From Granulicella sp. S156 (GTDB lineage Bacteria > Acidobacteriota > Terriglobia > Terriglobales > Acidobacteriaceae), in NCBI RefSeq assembly GCF_009766105.1, contig NZ_LMUH01000025.1:76358-140357 (forward strand): a stretch of 64,000 bases of DNA. Reading direction: 5' to 3'. Below the pieces are notes generated by a model that was not told where the DNA came from, did no database searches, and saw only the letters and a list, made by a program, of their open reading frames with translations. This document shows positions 53,114 to 61,848 of this stretch, piece by piece (position 1 is the stretch's first letter; each line of letters begins with the position of its first letter). The position numbers were made by a program, and so were the translations under genes.

Positions 53114-53944
53114 CTAAGTCTGCAAGAGCGCACATATCTCGAATCGAAACATATCGTCAAACGTGCAGAACTCCGGAATTCCAAGTTCGATCACAGGGGC
53201 TACCGCAATAATCCCAGGGACATGATGATTCAATATGGCTTGGTGTTCCCTTGCCTCTTCACGGCTAAGCGGCTTCATCTGATAGGCAAGGCTCACATGG
53301 AAACCGTAGGTCGCGTGATCTGATGTGCGGAATCGAAAGACTTCCTTCGCCATCCGATCACGTAAGTTACGGAGTTTGGCATTTTCGCGATCATCGGCGG
53401 GAGAGATGCGCAGGCTGCTGACACGCTGAGGGCCGAGTGTCTTTTCCAGGTCAACCTTGACGCGTATTGGCAACTTCTCGCTCATCCGGAAGTTAGCGAT
53501 GCGTTCGCCGACGATGCGATTGCACCCGCTCATTGGGGCATCGATCGAGATATCCGCTGGCCAACCATAGCTCGCGCGATCCTGATCGTTGGCACCTGGA
53601 AAGACCGTCATGTGATAGCTGTCGCTAGGAAGAAGGCCGAGTTTGTGCGCAAACGAACTTGAGTGTAGCGCGTCTCCAAGAGCTGCGATCTTGTCACGAA
53701 CCTTGCTCTGCTGGGGCAGATGACAGATGAGTGTGTTGCCCGCAAACGGCCTCCGAACGCCTTCAGGCGTGAACTTCAGAGAGGTATCCTTCGGCGTTGT
53801 GGCGAAGATGGGGCTTCCGTTATCCGATCTCTGCGGCGCTGCAGATTGGGCGTCGAGCTCCTTTGGAAGAAATGCGGCAAGCGAGACGGCCGAGGAGTTC
53901 AGAAGAAACTTTCGCCGGCTATGGATAGAGTCAGAGTGAGTCAA
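53114..53944 (-). CDS. Exported DUF1868 / 2H-phosphoesterase-like protein
   Basis: About 276 residues from a TTG at 53944, preceded by AAAGGAT. The N-terminus HSRRKFLLNSSAVSLAAF-LP is a twin-arginine signal. Two H-x-T/S motifs, SYHMTVFPGANDQDR and YGFHVSLAYQ, mark the paired active-site histidines of the 2H phosphoesterase superfamily, and GNTLICHLPQQSKV plus FTPEGVRRPFAGNT fit DUF1868 proteins. The 2H family usually acts on cyclic nucleotides or RNA ends inside cells. Here it appears to be exported, which is unusual. It sits in the same direction as the fucosidase but 141 bp upstream. A start upstream at 54046 would give a long non-signal extension and is disfavoured. Confidence 0.75.
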   Translation of the reverse strand: MTHSDSIHSRRKFLLNSSAVSLAAFLPKELDAQSAAPQRSDNGSPIFATTPKDTSLKFTPEGVRRPFAGNTLICHLPQQSKVRDKIAALGDALHSSSFAHKLGLLPSDSYHMTVFPGANDQDRASYGWPADISIDAPMSGCNRIVGERIANFRMSEKLPIRVKVDLEKTLGPQRVSSLRISPADDRENAKLRNLRDRMAKEVFRFRTSDHATYGFHVSLAYQMKPLSREEAREHQAILNHHVPGIIAVAPVIELGIPEFCTFDDMFRFEICALLQT

Positions 53945-54068
53945 GATAGTGATCCTTTTTTCTGAGATGAGGGTGGCGGCTTGTGAGCACTGCACCGAAG
54001 CAGAGCACCGTAGCCTCATAGGACCAGCGCGGAGGTCGAGGCGCACTGGTCCTGATAAGGAATAGCGT

Positions 54069-57000
54069 TCAGAACGCCAGGCGTAGAGCTAACTGCACCT
54101 GACGCGAAGGAAAGACACTGCTGCTGCCGCTGAAGGTCCCGAAGCTGGCATTGGGACTCAGGACACCAGTGGCTCCTACGGTTCCGATATTGGTGGTGGG
54201 GCTGATGTAATTGGTAGCGTTCAGGACATTGAAGGCCTCGATACGGAACTCCAGCGTCTGACGCTCGGTAAGTAGCGCGAACTTCTTGTGTGCCGCAAGG
54301 TCGAGCTGGCCGAATGCGGGTCCACGCCAGGCATTGCGCCCTGCGTCACCGAAGAGCTGCGCACCCGAAGGAGCCGACACCGCCGCAGGATTGAAAAAAC
54401 CTCCAAAGGCACTGGCAGACTTGGTGCGTGCTTTACCGTAAACGGCGTTGACGTCGCTGGTGAGATTCGGACGAAGCGCGTACACGGAACTAGTAGTAGA
54501 AACAACCTGATTTGTGTTGGCAGTGTAGGACAAGTTGATGGGCACGCCGCTCGTGACGACGTTGATGCCCGTCAACTGCCAGCCCCCAAGCAGCTGTTGT
54601 TCCCAGGCTGGCGCGCCGCTGCCCCAATGCTGCCCACGCCCGAAGGGCAGATCGGCGATGATCGACGTCGTATCGTTCAACGGCTGGTTATAGCCTGAGG
54701 GGCCACGATCACTGCCTACATTGGCGATGTTGACGACGGCACTGTCCCCATTGTTCGCTTCAAGATCGGCGGAGGAGTTATTGATGCCTCTCGACCAGGT
54801 GAAGGAGTTGATGAGGAACAGTCCATCGCTAAAGCGGTGCTCCAGCTTGGTCTGCAGCGAGTTATAGCTGAGGAAGCCGGCATTGCTCTCGGTCAGGATG
54901 TCGGTAAAGTTCTGGATTGGTCTGCGGTTGAGCAACGAAGCGCTCCCGGTTGAGGTGCAACTGCCCGCCGCGATCTCGGCAGCCGTGCAGAGCCGCGCCT
55001 GGTTGGTGTCTTCGAGCGCCGCAATGTGCACGGCATGATTGCCAACATAGGCAACTTCAAGAGTCGTCTTGAGCGGCAACTGCTGTTGAACAGAGAGATG
55101 GAAGGCCTGCACGTAGCCATTCTTGAAGTCCTTTGGCTGATAGCGTGTCTGGGCCCTGGTCGTCGTGAAGTTGGAAGGTCCTGCAAAGTCGGTCTGATAT
55201 CCGTCCTGGGTACGGCGGAAGCACTTCGTGGGATCTTCCGTGAGAGAGGTGCAGATCCCCTGGCCCGGCGTTTGGTTCACGGGAAGCGTCGCGGAGTAGT
55301 TGTTGGGACCGTTATAGGCAAGTAGACCTTCACCACCGAACCGAAACAGATAGGCATAGCCGATGCCGTAACCGCCTCGAATTACAGTTCCAGGCAATGC
55401 CTGATAGGCGAAGCCAAGACGCGGACCGAAGTCTTTGTAGTCGGGATTGACCAGTGCACGGTCGGCCAGAGAAGAGCCGCCGACATAATGGAGTTTGTAA
55501 ACATGGCCCGGCGCTGTGCTATTGACATCGGTACCGGTACCGGCATGTAGGAGCTGTTGATTGACCGGGTCGAAGTTAAGGATGTTGTTGTTCTGTTCGT
55601 AGTTCGGCGACATGAACTCATAACGCAGGCCAGCATTAATGGTGAGGTTAGGCAAAAACTTCCAGTCATCCTGGATGTAGCCCATGTGCCAGAAGCGAAG
55701 ATAATTCACCTCATTGACCGCGTTCAGCGAATAGTTATTCCGTGCGCCAAAGAGAAAGTCACTCAGGTTCGCCGCCTGCACCGTCGTCGCAGAGCCCGCA
55801 GAACTGAACTGGCCAGAGTAAGTGTCCGAGCCAAACTTCGGATGAAAGTCTGAGATGGCCTGCGACAACCAGCCATACTCATAACCGACTTTGAGACTGT
55901 GTTTTCCCTTGATCCAGGTGTAGTTCACCTTGGGATTAGCCTGGGTCGGATTTGTAAACTGGGGGCTCGTCGCCTGCTCACCGAACTGCGTGTAGCCGGT
56001 GACCGTCTGTGTGTTGAGACCTCCGGTGTACGCCGGATCCTGAGGAACGTTCGGAATACCTGCGAGAAGATTCTGTTGTCCGAGGAAGACCGGATTCTTA
56101 CCGCTCTTCGTCCAGGTCTCACCAAAGCGCAGCTCAAGGATGGAGTTGGCAGAAACAGTCCAGTTATATCCAGCCGCCAACTGACGGGTGTAGGCGAACA
56201 GCGTTCCACTGCCATTGCCCCCGGCGAGGCCAGGAAACGGCGGGGGTTGGAAGGTCACATCAGAACGTTGGCTATACCGGAAGAATCCATTTTGATTTGG
56301 AGTCAGAATGAAGTCGACACGCCCGTCACCTTTGTTATCGGTGGTCGTTGTGGCGGGCAGATACTGGAAATTATTTGCGGTCAACGCAACACCGGGGATG
56401 TTGGGCGTCGGCAGGAGCTTGAAGACGGTCAATGCAACCGGATCGATATTGGGATCGGAGAGTGGAACCTGCCCGTTTGTATAGACGACATTGGTGTATG
56501 GATTCTTGATTGGGATTGGCGTTCCCGTAGGTGTGCCATCGGCGGTAAACAGACCTCCGAGTTCCGTCTGAGTTGGCAGGATGGCCGTGGTCAACTGGTG
56601 AGCCACAGAGCGCAGTCCCTCGTAGTCGACAAAGAAGAATAGCTTCTCTTTGAAAACAGGACCGCCGAGCGTTCCGCCGAACTGGTTCTGGACCAGCGTG
56701 GGTTTCACGCCCGTGCCATAGAAGGGACCGAAGGCGTTGAGCACGGTATTACGCAGATAGTCGTAGGCTCCGCCGTGAAAACTATTCGTGCCACTGCGCG
56801 TTGTCGCGTTGATGATGGCACCGCCGGCACGGCCATACTCAGCGGAGTAATTGTCGGTCTGTACTTTGAACTCTTGAATCGCATCGGGAGATGGGATCAT
56901 GGCCTGATTGGAGAAGCCCTGATTTGCCTCCTGGTAGGCGTTGTTATCGATTCCGTCCAGCTCGAAGTTGTTGGACTGCGAGGTCAAGCCATTGACGTTG

Positions 57001-57614
57001 TAGGAGGCATCGCGCGGTGGATTTGCGACAACGGTGCCGTCCAGCGATTTACTGACACCCGGAACCAGGATGGAGAGATCGGCGTATGCGCGTCCATTCA
57101 ACGGCAGCGAGACTGCCTCGGCTCCCTGGACAGTCTCGCCACGGTCGCTGCTGTCGGTCTCGAGTTGGCTGGCTGCCCCAGAGACCGTCACGGTCTGGGA
57201 GTCCGCTCCGAGTTTGAGCGTCACGCTCACTCTCTGCCTTGCACCCACATCTACCGTGAACGGATCGGTAACGGATTTCGTAAATCCAGGAGCCGTCACC
57301 GTCAGGCTATATTCGCCAGGCCGGACATTCGTGAACTCGTAGTCCCCATTGCTGTCCGCCTGCCGCGAGATGGCAATTCCCTTTCCCGGATTAATCAGCA
57401 CCACAGAGGCTGAGGGTACGGAAGCTCCGCTGGGATCCTTGATGGTCCCAAGCACGGTCGCCGAATCGAACTGTCCCCAGGCAACAGGGCTGGATAAGAT
57501 CAACAGGATAAGAATGCTCAGCAGGCCCCTGAGAGGGTAGTTTTTGGAACAAGGTAGCGAACGAAGAGGGATTTCTTCATAAGTCTCCTTGCAAGATACG
57601 GACCGTCGAGTCAT
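54069..57614 (-). CDS. Oar-like TonB-dependent outer-membrane receptor 4
   Basis: An 1181-residue protein. Signal GLLSILILLILSSPVAWGQ, then a carboxypeptidase-regulatory-like domain (LGTIKDPSGASVPSASVVLI; YEFTNVRPGEYSLTVTAPG). The plug contains AVSLPLNGRAYADLSILVPG, SYNVNGLTSQSNNFELDGID, QTDNYSAEYGRAGGAIINA and SGTNSFHGGAYDYLRN. The barrel ends VQLALRLAF. The ATG at 57614 follows AGGAG by nine bases. It is divergent from regulator B (57875), repeating the receptor 1/regulator A arrangement. Downstream are the 2H-phosphoesterase and fucosidase in the same direction, which could be one unit. Confidence 0.91.
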   Translation of the reverse strand: MTRRSVSCKETYEEIPLRSLPCSKNYPLRGLLSILILLILSSPVAWGQFDSATVLGTIKDPSGASVPSASVVLINPGKGIAISRQADSNGDYEFTNVRPGEYSLTVTAPGFTKSVTDPFTVDVGARQRVSVTLKLGADSQTVTVSGAASQLETDSSDRGETVQGAEAVSLPLNGRAYADLSILVPGVSKSLDGTVVANPPRDASYNVNGLTSQSNNFELDGIDNNAYQEANQGFSNQAMIPSPDAIQEFKVQTDNYSAEYGRAGGAIINATTRSGTNSFHGGAYDYLRNTVLNAFGPFYGTGVKPTLVQNQFGGTLGGPVFKEKLFFFVDYEGLRSVAHQLTTAILPTQTELGGLFTADGTPTGTPIPIKNPYTNVVYTNGQVPLSDPNIDPVALTVFKLLPTPNIPGVALTANNFQYLPATTTTDNKGDGRVDFILTPNQNGFFRYSQRSDVTFQPPPFPGLAGGNGSGTLFAYTRQLAAGYNWTVSANSILELRFGETWTKSGKNPVFLGQQNLLAGIPNVPQDPAYTGGLNTQTVTGYTQFGEQATSPQFTNPTQANPKVNYTWIKGKHSLKVGYEYGWLSQAISDFHPKFGSDTYSGQFSSAGSATTVQAANLSDFLFGARNNYSLNAVNEVNYLRFWHMGYIQDDWKFLPNLTINAGLRYEFMSPNYEQNNNILNFDPVNQQLLHAGTGTDVNSTAPGHVYKLHYVGGSSLADRALVNPDYKDFGPRLGFAYQALPGTVIRGGYGIGYAYLFRFGGEGLLAYNGPNNYSATLPVNQTPGQGICTSLTEDPTKCFRRTQDGYQTDFAGPSNFTTTRAQTRYQPKDFKNGYVQAFHLSVQQQLPLKTTLEVAYVGNHAVHIAALEDTNQARLCTAAEIAAGSCTSTGSASLLNRRPIQNFTDILTESNAGFLSYNSLQTKLEHRFSDGLFLINSFTWSRGINNSSADLEANNGDSAVVNIANVGSDRGPSGYNQPLNDTTSIIADLPFGRGQHWGSGAPAWEQQLLGGWQLTGINVVTSGVPINLSYTANTNQVVSTTSSVYALRPNLTSDVNAVYGKARTKSASAFGGFFNPAAVSAPSGAQLFGDAGRNAWRGPAFGQLDLAAHKKFALLTERQTLEFRIEAFNVLNATNYISPTTNIGTVGATGVLSPNASFGTFSGSSSVFPSRQVQLALRLAF

Positions 57615-57731
57615 GGCTTTAAGCTCCTGTAAGTACGGCAGATAAGTTCCAGCACGCAGATTGGTTTGTTTCTGCTGGCAGAACTAACACTCTTCCAGGG
57701 CCCCTCCAACACAATTCACGGCATCTGCCAC

Positions 57732-57791
57732 TGTTACACGCGTAACATTCGAAAAAGCAGTAGCTTACCGGACATTCAACGTAACCGTTAC
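57732..57791. promoter_or_regulatory. Two GTTAC-type dyads in the receptor 4 / regulator B promoter region
   Basis: TGTTAC-ACGC-GTAACA (57732-57747) and GTAAC-C-GTTAC (57781-57791) are inverted repeats built from the same half-site in opposite arrangements, 33 bases apart in the 260-bp divergent gap. They are candidate operators for a dimeric regulator. Confidence 0.45.
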
Positions 57792-57874
57792 AGTGAACAC
57801 AGTGTTTCAACCAGGTTTACGCCATGTTCATAAGCGTCTGATGTACTGGTATCTCACGATGACTGAGGCACAAC

Positions 57875-59215
57875 ATGGTCTCCACCAGGACTGAGGAGAT
57901 TGCTCTACCTGTTAACGCGATAACCGATAGCCGACGAGCCTTGGTAAGTCGGGTTATCGGGTCTTCTGTATTTGCCAAAAGCGAACGGCTCTCAACGTTT
58001 CTGTCCTTGGTCTGCGAGCTCACCCTCAGCGGCAGAGCCAATGAGATTAACGAGCAGAAGATCGGAACCATGCTCTTCGGCCGCTCGTCGGATTATGATT
58101 CGTCGATCGACGGGATAGTGCGGACTCAAGCCAGCCGCCTGCGGCAACGGCTGGATCTCTACTTCAGTGGAGAAGGTGCGAATGAGCCGATCCGCATCAT
58201 CCTTCCCCGGGGCACTTATGTGCCTTTGTTTGAGCCGCAGTCACCAGCACAGGCCGCCTTCGATCCTTTGACAGCTCCTGATCCTGCACGGATACCGGTA
58301 GCAAACCCGTCCCTGTCGTCCTCGGAGAGTCCTCGCAGCGTTCAAACAAAATCCAGCACGAGACTGGCATGGGCACTAGTGGCGCTTCTCTCTATCGTTG
58401 TTCTTGCCCTGATATTCAGGCTTCGATCGCCATTGAGCCGGGAGGCCTCGCTGCCGGTACCTGAACATCCACTCTGGAACATCCTCTTCCGGCCCGATCA
58501 ACGAACCATGATCGTACCCGGAGATAGCGGACTCGTAATGTGGCAGGGGCTCACAAATAAGACTCAGAACTTAAGCGTAGCCGACTATCTCAGCGGAAAT
58601 TACCGCGTTGAAACTCCGGACAAACAGACACCGGCACAAAAGAGCGTTATCGATCTGGCAAACCGGCGGTACACCTCGATCGTAGACCTGGACATTGTCA
58701 CAGCCTTCTCTCATATCGCAGAAGCCAGGAGGAGCACCTTTGAGCTGAGATACGCGCGTGACGTGCGTCCGAACGACATGAAAGCTGGGAACGTCGTGCT
58801 CATTGGCGCACCAGTGGCCAATCCATGGGTTGAATTGTTTGAACCCAACATGAACTTTGTATTCTCAACCCCACTCATTCGCAGATATACCGTAGTAAAC
58901 CGGCAGCCAGTTGGAAGCGAGCCGGCGGAATGGGATTCGAACTATGACGACGTTCAACACCGCGTCTATGGTGTGGTGGCCTTTCTCCCTAACCTGGGTG
59001 GAAAGGGGAACGCTCTCATTCTGGAAGGAACCTCGATGGCCGGCACCGAATGTGCCTGGGATTTCGTGGCTGACGACTCCTCCCTGCTCCCCTTTCTGCG
59101 CCGTATCAAGCGGGCTGACGGCAGCATTCCACATTTCCAACTAGTCCTGGGCAGCAACAATATGAATGGCAGCTCTGGCAAAAGCAGCATTCTTGCATGG
59201 CGCGTTACAGATTGA
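57875..59215 (+). CDS. Membrane-anchored putative regulator (paralogue B) beside an Oar-like receptor
   Basis: A 446-residue protein with the same plan as regulator A: cytoplasmic residues 20-120 (LVSRVIGSSVFAKSERLSTF; EINEQKIGTMLFGRSSDYD; IVRTQASRLRQRLDLYF; RIILPRGTYVPLF), a TM helix at 163-183 (RLAWALVALLSIVVLALIF), and a periplasmic half with VVLIGAPVANPWVELF and VVAFLPNLGGKGNALILEGT. Shared blocks with A are E-I-x-E-x-x-I-G-x-x-x-F-G-R and the closing I-x-L-P-x-G-x-Y. It is divergent from receptor 4. The arginine-rich helix could contact DNA, but there is no textbook HTH. No experimental role is known to me; signal transduction to the receptor promoter is inferred. Confidence 0.7.
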   Translation: MVSTRTEEIALPVNAITDSRRALVSRVIGSSVFAKSERLSTFLSLVCELTLSGRANEINEQKIGTMLFGRSSDYDSSIDGIVRTQASRLRQRLDLYFSGEGANEPIRIILPRGTYVPLFEPQSPAQAAFDPLTAPDPARIPVANPSLSSSESPRSVQTKSSTRLAWALVALLSIVVLALIFRLRSPLSREASLPVPEHPLWNILFRPDQRTMIVPGDSGLVMWQGLTNKTQNLSVADYLSGNYRVETPDKQTPAQKSVIDLANRRYTSIVDLDIVTAFSHIAEARRSTFELRYARDVRPNDMKAGNVVLIGAPVANPWVELFEPNMNFVFSTPLIRRYTVVNRQPVGSEPAEWDSNYDDVQHRVYGVVAFLPNLGGKGNALILEGTSMAGTECAWDFVADDSSLLPFLRRIKRADGSIPHFQLVLGSNNMNGSSGKSSILAWRVTD

Positions 59216-59356
59216 ACTTAGACAATCTTGAAGCGGCACAGAGTCTAGAACCTCTAGTTAGCGCTACAACGATCCTGTCGCAGTATTCTCCAACGGCACG
59301 TTGTGTGATTCAATGTCCTCAAAGAACCTCGACCACAATCAAGAGTTTTTTGCTGG

Positions 59357-61687
59357 ATGAAGCAGATGCCAAATGAATTGAGTATCTTGCAATTCGGAGA
59401 ATTTGAATTGGACCGCACGCAGCGGCAGCTGCGGTGCGCCAATCAGACTGTTGCGCTATCGTCGAAAGTCTTTGACCTGCTCGTCTATATGGTCGAAAAT
59501 CCAGGCCGCCCGCTTTCCAAAAAGGAATTGATGGACGCCGTTTGGACTGGATCTTTTGTTGAAGAATCGAACCTTACCCAGAGTGTCAGCGTCTTGCGCA
59601 AGGCGCTTAGTCTGGAGAAGAGCAACGAGGCGAACCCAATCGCCACACTGCCGGGTCGAGGCTATCAGTTTACGAGAACCGTTATTGCTGCCCCTGCGCC
59701 TGCTCAAGAGATTACGCTGCATTCGGTTCGATCAAGCTCGAAGATCGTCATTGAAGAACATTTCGCCGCGCCGGAGGCAAGACCAAAACAACGCAAGCTT
59801 TGGATTGCAGTTGCTGTTGCGGCATTCGCAGCTATAGGAATTGCTGGATGGCTTGGCTGGCGGCAGTGGGAGTATCAACAGAGCGGAACTCATGTTGACC
59901 TTGTTCTTGCTGATTTTGAAAATGCGACCGGCGAACCCATCCTCGACCACACACTCAACGAAGCACTCCGCATTGATCTTGATCAATCACCTTTTTTGAA
60001 TCTGCTCTCGCCAACCAGAGTCCAGGCCACACTCGCTCAGATGCAGCGGAAGGATGCGGCGTTGACTTCCTCTATCGCGCATGAGGTCTGCGAACGCACC
60101 AACTCGCAGGTCGTGCTGCAGGGCAAAGTCTCCCAGTTGGAGCAGAAGTACCTGTTGACTCTCGTGGCCGTCAGTTGCGTCAGTGGCGACCAACTCGCCG
60201 AGGCGAAGGAGGAAGCTAACTCAAAAGACGACATCCTCCACAGGCTCGACATCGTTGCGGCAGATATCCGCCGGAAACTCGGCGAATCACGCCATTCCAT
60301 CAAGCACTTCGACAAGCCGCTCTTCCAGGAAAACACCGGTTCCATGGAGGCGCTCCAGGCTTACAGCGAAGGTGTGCACCTCGGCTTTCAAGGGAAATAT
60401 GCTGAAGGAACTTCCCTGCTACAACGGTCCATTGAACTGGATCCAGGCTTCATAGCTGCCTACTTCAATCTCGCCGCTCAATACATGAGCCTCGGAGATC
60501 GGGTGCAGGCGCGTAAGCTCTACCAAAAAGTCTATGACCTGCGCGATGCACCCAACATCCCGGATACCTTGCGCTTCAATATCGTCGCGCAATATAACGC
60601 CTACGTCACGGGTAACATCTATGAAAGTATTCGCAGCTATCAGGCATGGATTGACATCTATCCCAATCACACCATTCCACTCATCGATCTTTCCAATGCC
60701 TATAAAGATATCGGCCAGTATGAGCTTGGGATCGAACCGGCAAGAAAAGCTCTTGCGCTAAACCCGGCGATGCCGCTGATCTACTCCGCTCTTGCGGCCA
60801 ATCAGCTTGGAGCGGGTCATCTTGCAGACGCACGCGCTACCTGCGAACTTGCTATCCAAAGAGATATGGATAGTGAGCCTCTGCGAATTGCTTTGATGGA
60901 GACTGCCTATCTCCAAAAGGATGCCACAAGCGTGGCTGCGCAGATTGCCTGGGGAAAGGCGCACAGCAGTACCCGCCTGCCTTCCGTCGTAGCGATGATG
61001 GCAATCTCTGAGGGACGCATGCGCGAGGCACAGGAACAGATGACGGAGGTCACCGGTACCTACCAGCATCAGGGTCTGGATTCACTAGGCACATACTTTA
61101 CTCAGGAGATGACACAACCGTTTGCCGAATATGGCATGACAGCAGAGGCCCGCAAGATGCTTGCCGCGGCGTCGCACATCAAGGGAGAGATCGAGCCTAT
61201 AGTTACCCTGGCAGAGATCGGGGAGACAGATCAGGCCGAAACGCTGCTAAACCAGGAGATCGCTGACAACCCAACGTCAGTTCTGTGGTCGGAATACTAC
61301 ACACCCATCGCCCGGGCAGCCATCTTCCTCTCGCAACAGAAACCGCAGGACGCCATCGAAGCGTTGCGCGCTGCAAAGCAGTTGGAAGAGATTAGCACCG
61401 ACGCCCCCTACTTCCGCGGGCAGGCCTATCTGGATGCCGGACAACCGGCGATGGCCGAGACGGAGTTCAATAAAGTCACCTCTAAGCGCTACCTCCAAAC
61501 CTTCTCGAGCCAGTATCCGCTGGCCTATCTGGGGCTTGCACGCGCGTATGCGAAGGAAGGAAAAAACACAGAGGCCCAGACGCAATATCAAGGACTTTTC
61601 GATCTCTGGAAGAACGCCGACCCCACTCTGCCCGTTCTCGTGCAGGCAAAACAAGAAGCGGCCCAGCTGCTTCGGCATGTGAATTAG
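59357..61687 (+). CDS. Winged-helix (CadC/OmpR-type) - TM - TPR protein
   Basis: A 776-residue protein. Residues 8-112 are a Trans_reg_C winged helix: LQFGEFELDRTQRQLRCANQ, LSSKVFDLLVYMVENPGRPL, SKKELMDAVWTGSFVEESNL, TQSVSVLRKALS, LPGRGYQFTRTV. A TM helix follows at about 148-169 (LWIAVAVAAFAAIGIAGWLG). The rest, about 600 residues, is a TolB-like/FlgO-type stretch (VLADFENATGEPILDHTLNE) and many TPR units (YSEGVHLGFQGKYAEGTSLL; YFNLAAQYMSLGDRVQARKL). Such one-component CadC-like regulators bind DNA while anchored in the membrane and sense the periplasm. It is same-strand to regulator B, 141 bp away. The start may be ATG 59357 or 59366. Confidence 0.88.
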   Translation: MKQMPNELSILQFGEFELDRTQRQLRCANQTVALSSKVFDLLVYMVENPGRPLSKKELMDAVWTGSFVEESNLTQSVSVLRKALSLEKSNEANPIATLPGRGYQFTRTVIAAPAPAQEITLHSVRSSSKIVIEEHFAAPEARPKQRKLWIAVAVAAFAAIGIAGWLGWRQWEYQQSGTHVDLVLADFENATGEPILDHTLNEALRIDLDQSPFLNLLSPTRVQATLAQMQRKDAALTSSIAHEVCERTNSQVVLQGKVSQLEQKYLLTLVAVSCVSGDQLAEAKEEANSKDDILHRLDIVAADIRRKLGESRHSIKHFDKPLFQENTGSMEALQAYSEGVHLGFQGKYAEGTSLLQRSIELDPGFIAAYFNLAAQYMSLGDRVQARKLYQKVYDLRDAPNIPDTLRFNIVAQYNAYVTGNIYESIRSYQAWIDIYPNHTIPLIDLSNAYKDIGQYELGIEPARKALALNPAMPLIYSALAANQLGAGHLADARATCELAIQRDMDSEPLRIALMETAYLQKDATSVAAQIAWGKAHSSTRLPSVVAMMAISEGRMREAQEQMTEVTGTYQHQGLDSLGTYFTQEMTQPFAEYGMTAEARKMLAAASHIKGEIEPIVTLAEIGETDQAETLLNQEIADNPTSVLWSEYYTPIARAAIFLSQQKPQDAIEALRAAKQLEEISTDAPYFRGQAYLDAGQPAMAETEFNKVTSKRYLQTFSSQYPLAYLGLARAYAKEGKNTEAQTQYQGLFDLWKNADPTLPVLVQAKQEAAQLLRHVN

Positions 61688-61726
61688 CCGGAATACACAT
61701 CAGAAACGCTCGTTAACCTCGCTACG

Positions 61727-61756
61727 GCAGCGTGAAGTCCATGACCTTCACGCTGC
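61727..61756 (+). terminator. Hairpin terminator after the winged-helix-TPR gene
   Basis: GCAGCGTGAAG (61727-61737) and CTTCACGCTGC (61746-61756) form a perfect 11-bp stem around an 8-base loop, followed by AAAACG. It lies 40 bases after the stop and argues against an LysR start at 61732. Confidence 0.7.
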
Positions 61757-61848
61757 AAAACGAATCGCCCAATGTGTCCAAACAAATAATTGAGCAATAC
61801 TGCACCTTTGATAGCTACAGGCAAAAAAAAGATGATATTTTACAAACA

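Noticed and set aside
30662-57614. SusC/SusD-type polysaccharide utilisation locus
   Set aside because: The receptors are Oar-like and there is no SusD lipoprotein; the region is a CAZyme/receptor neighbourhood, not a classical PUL.
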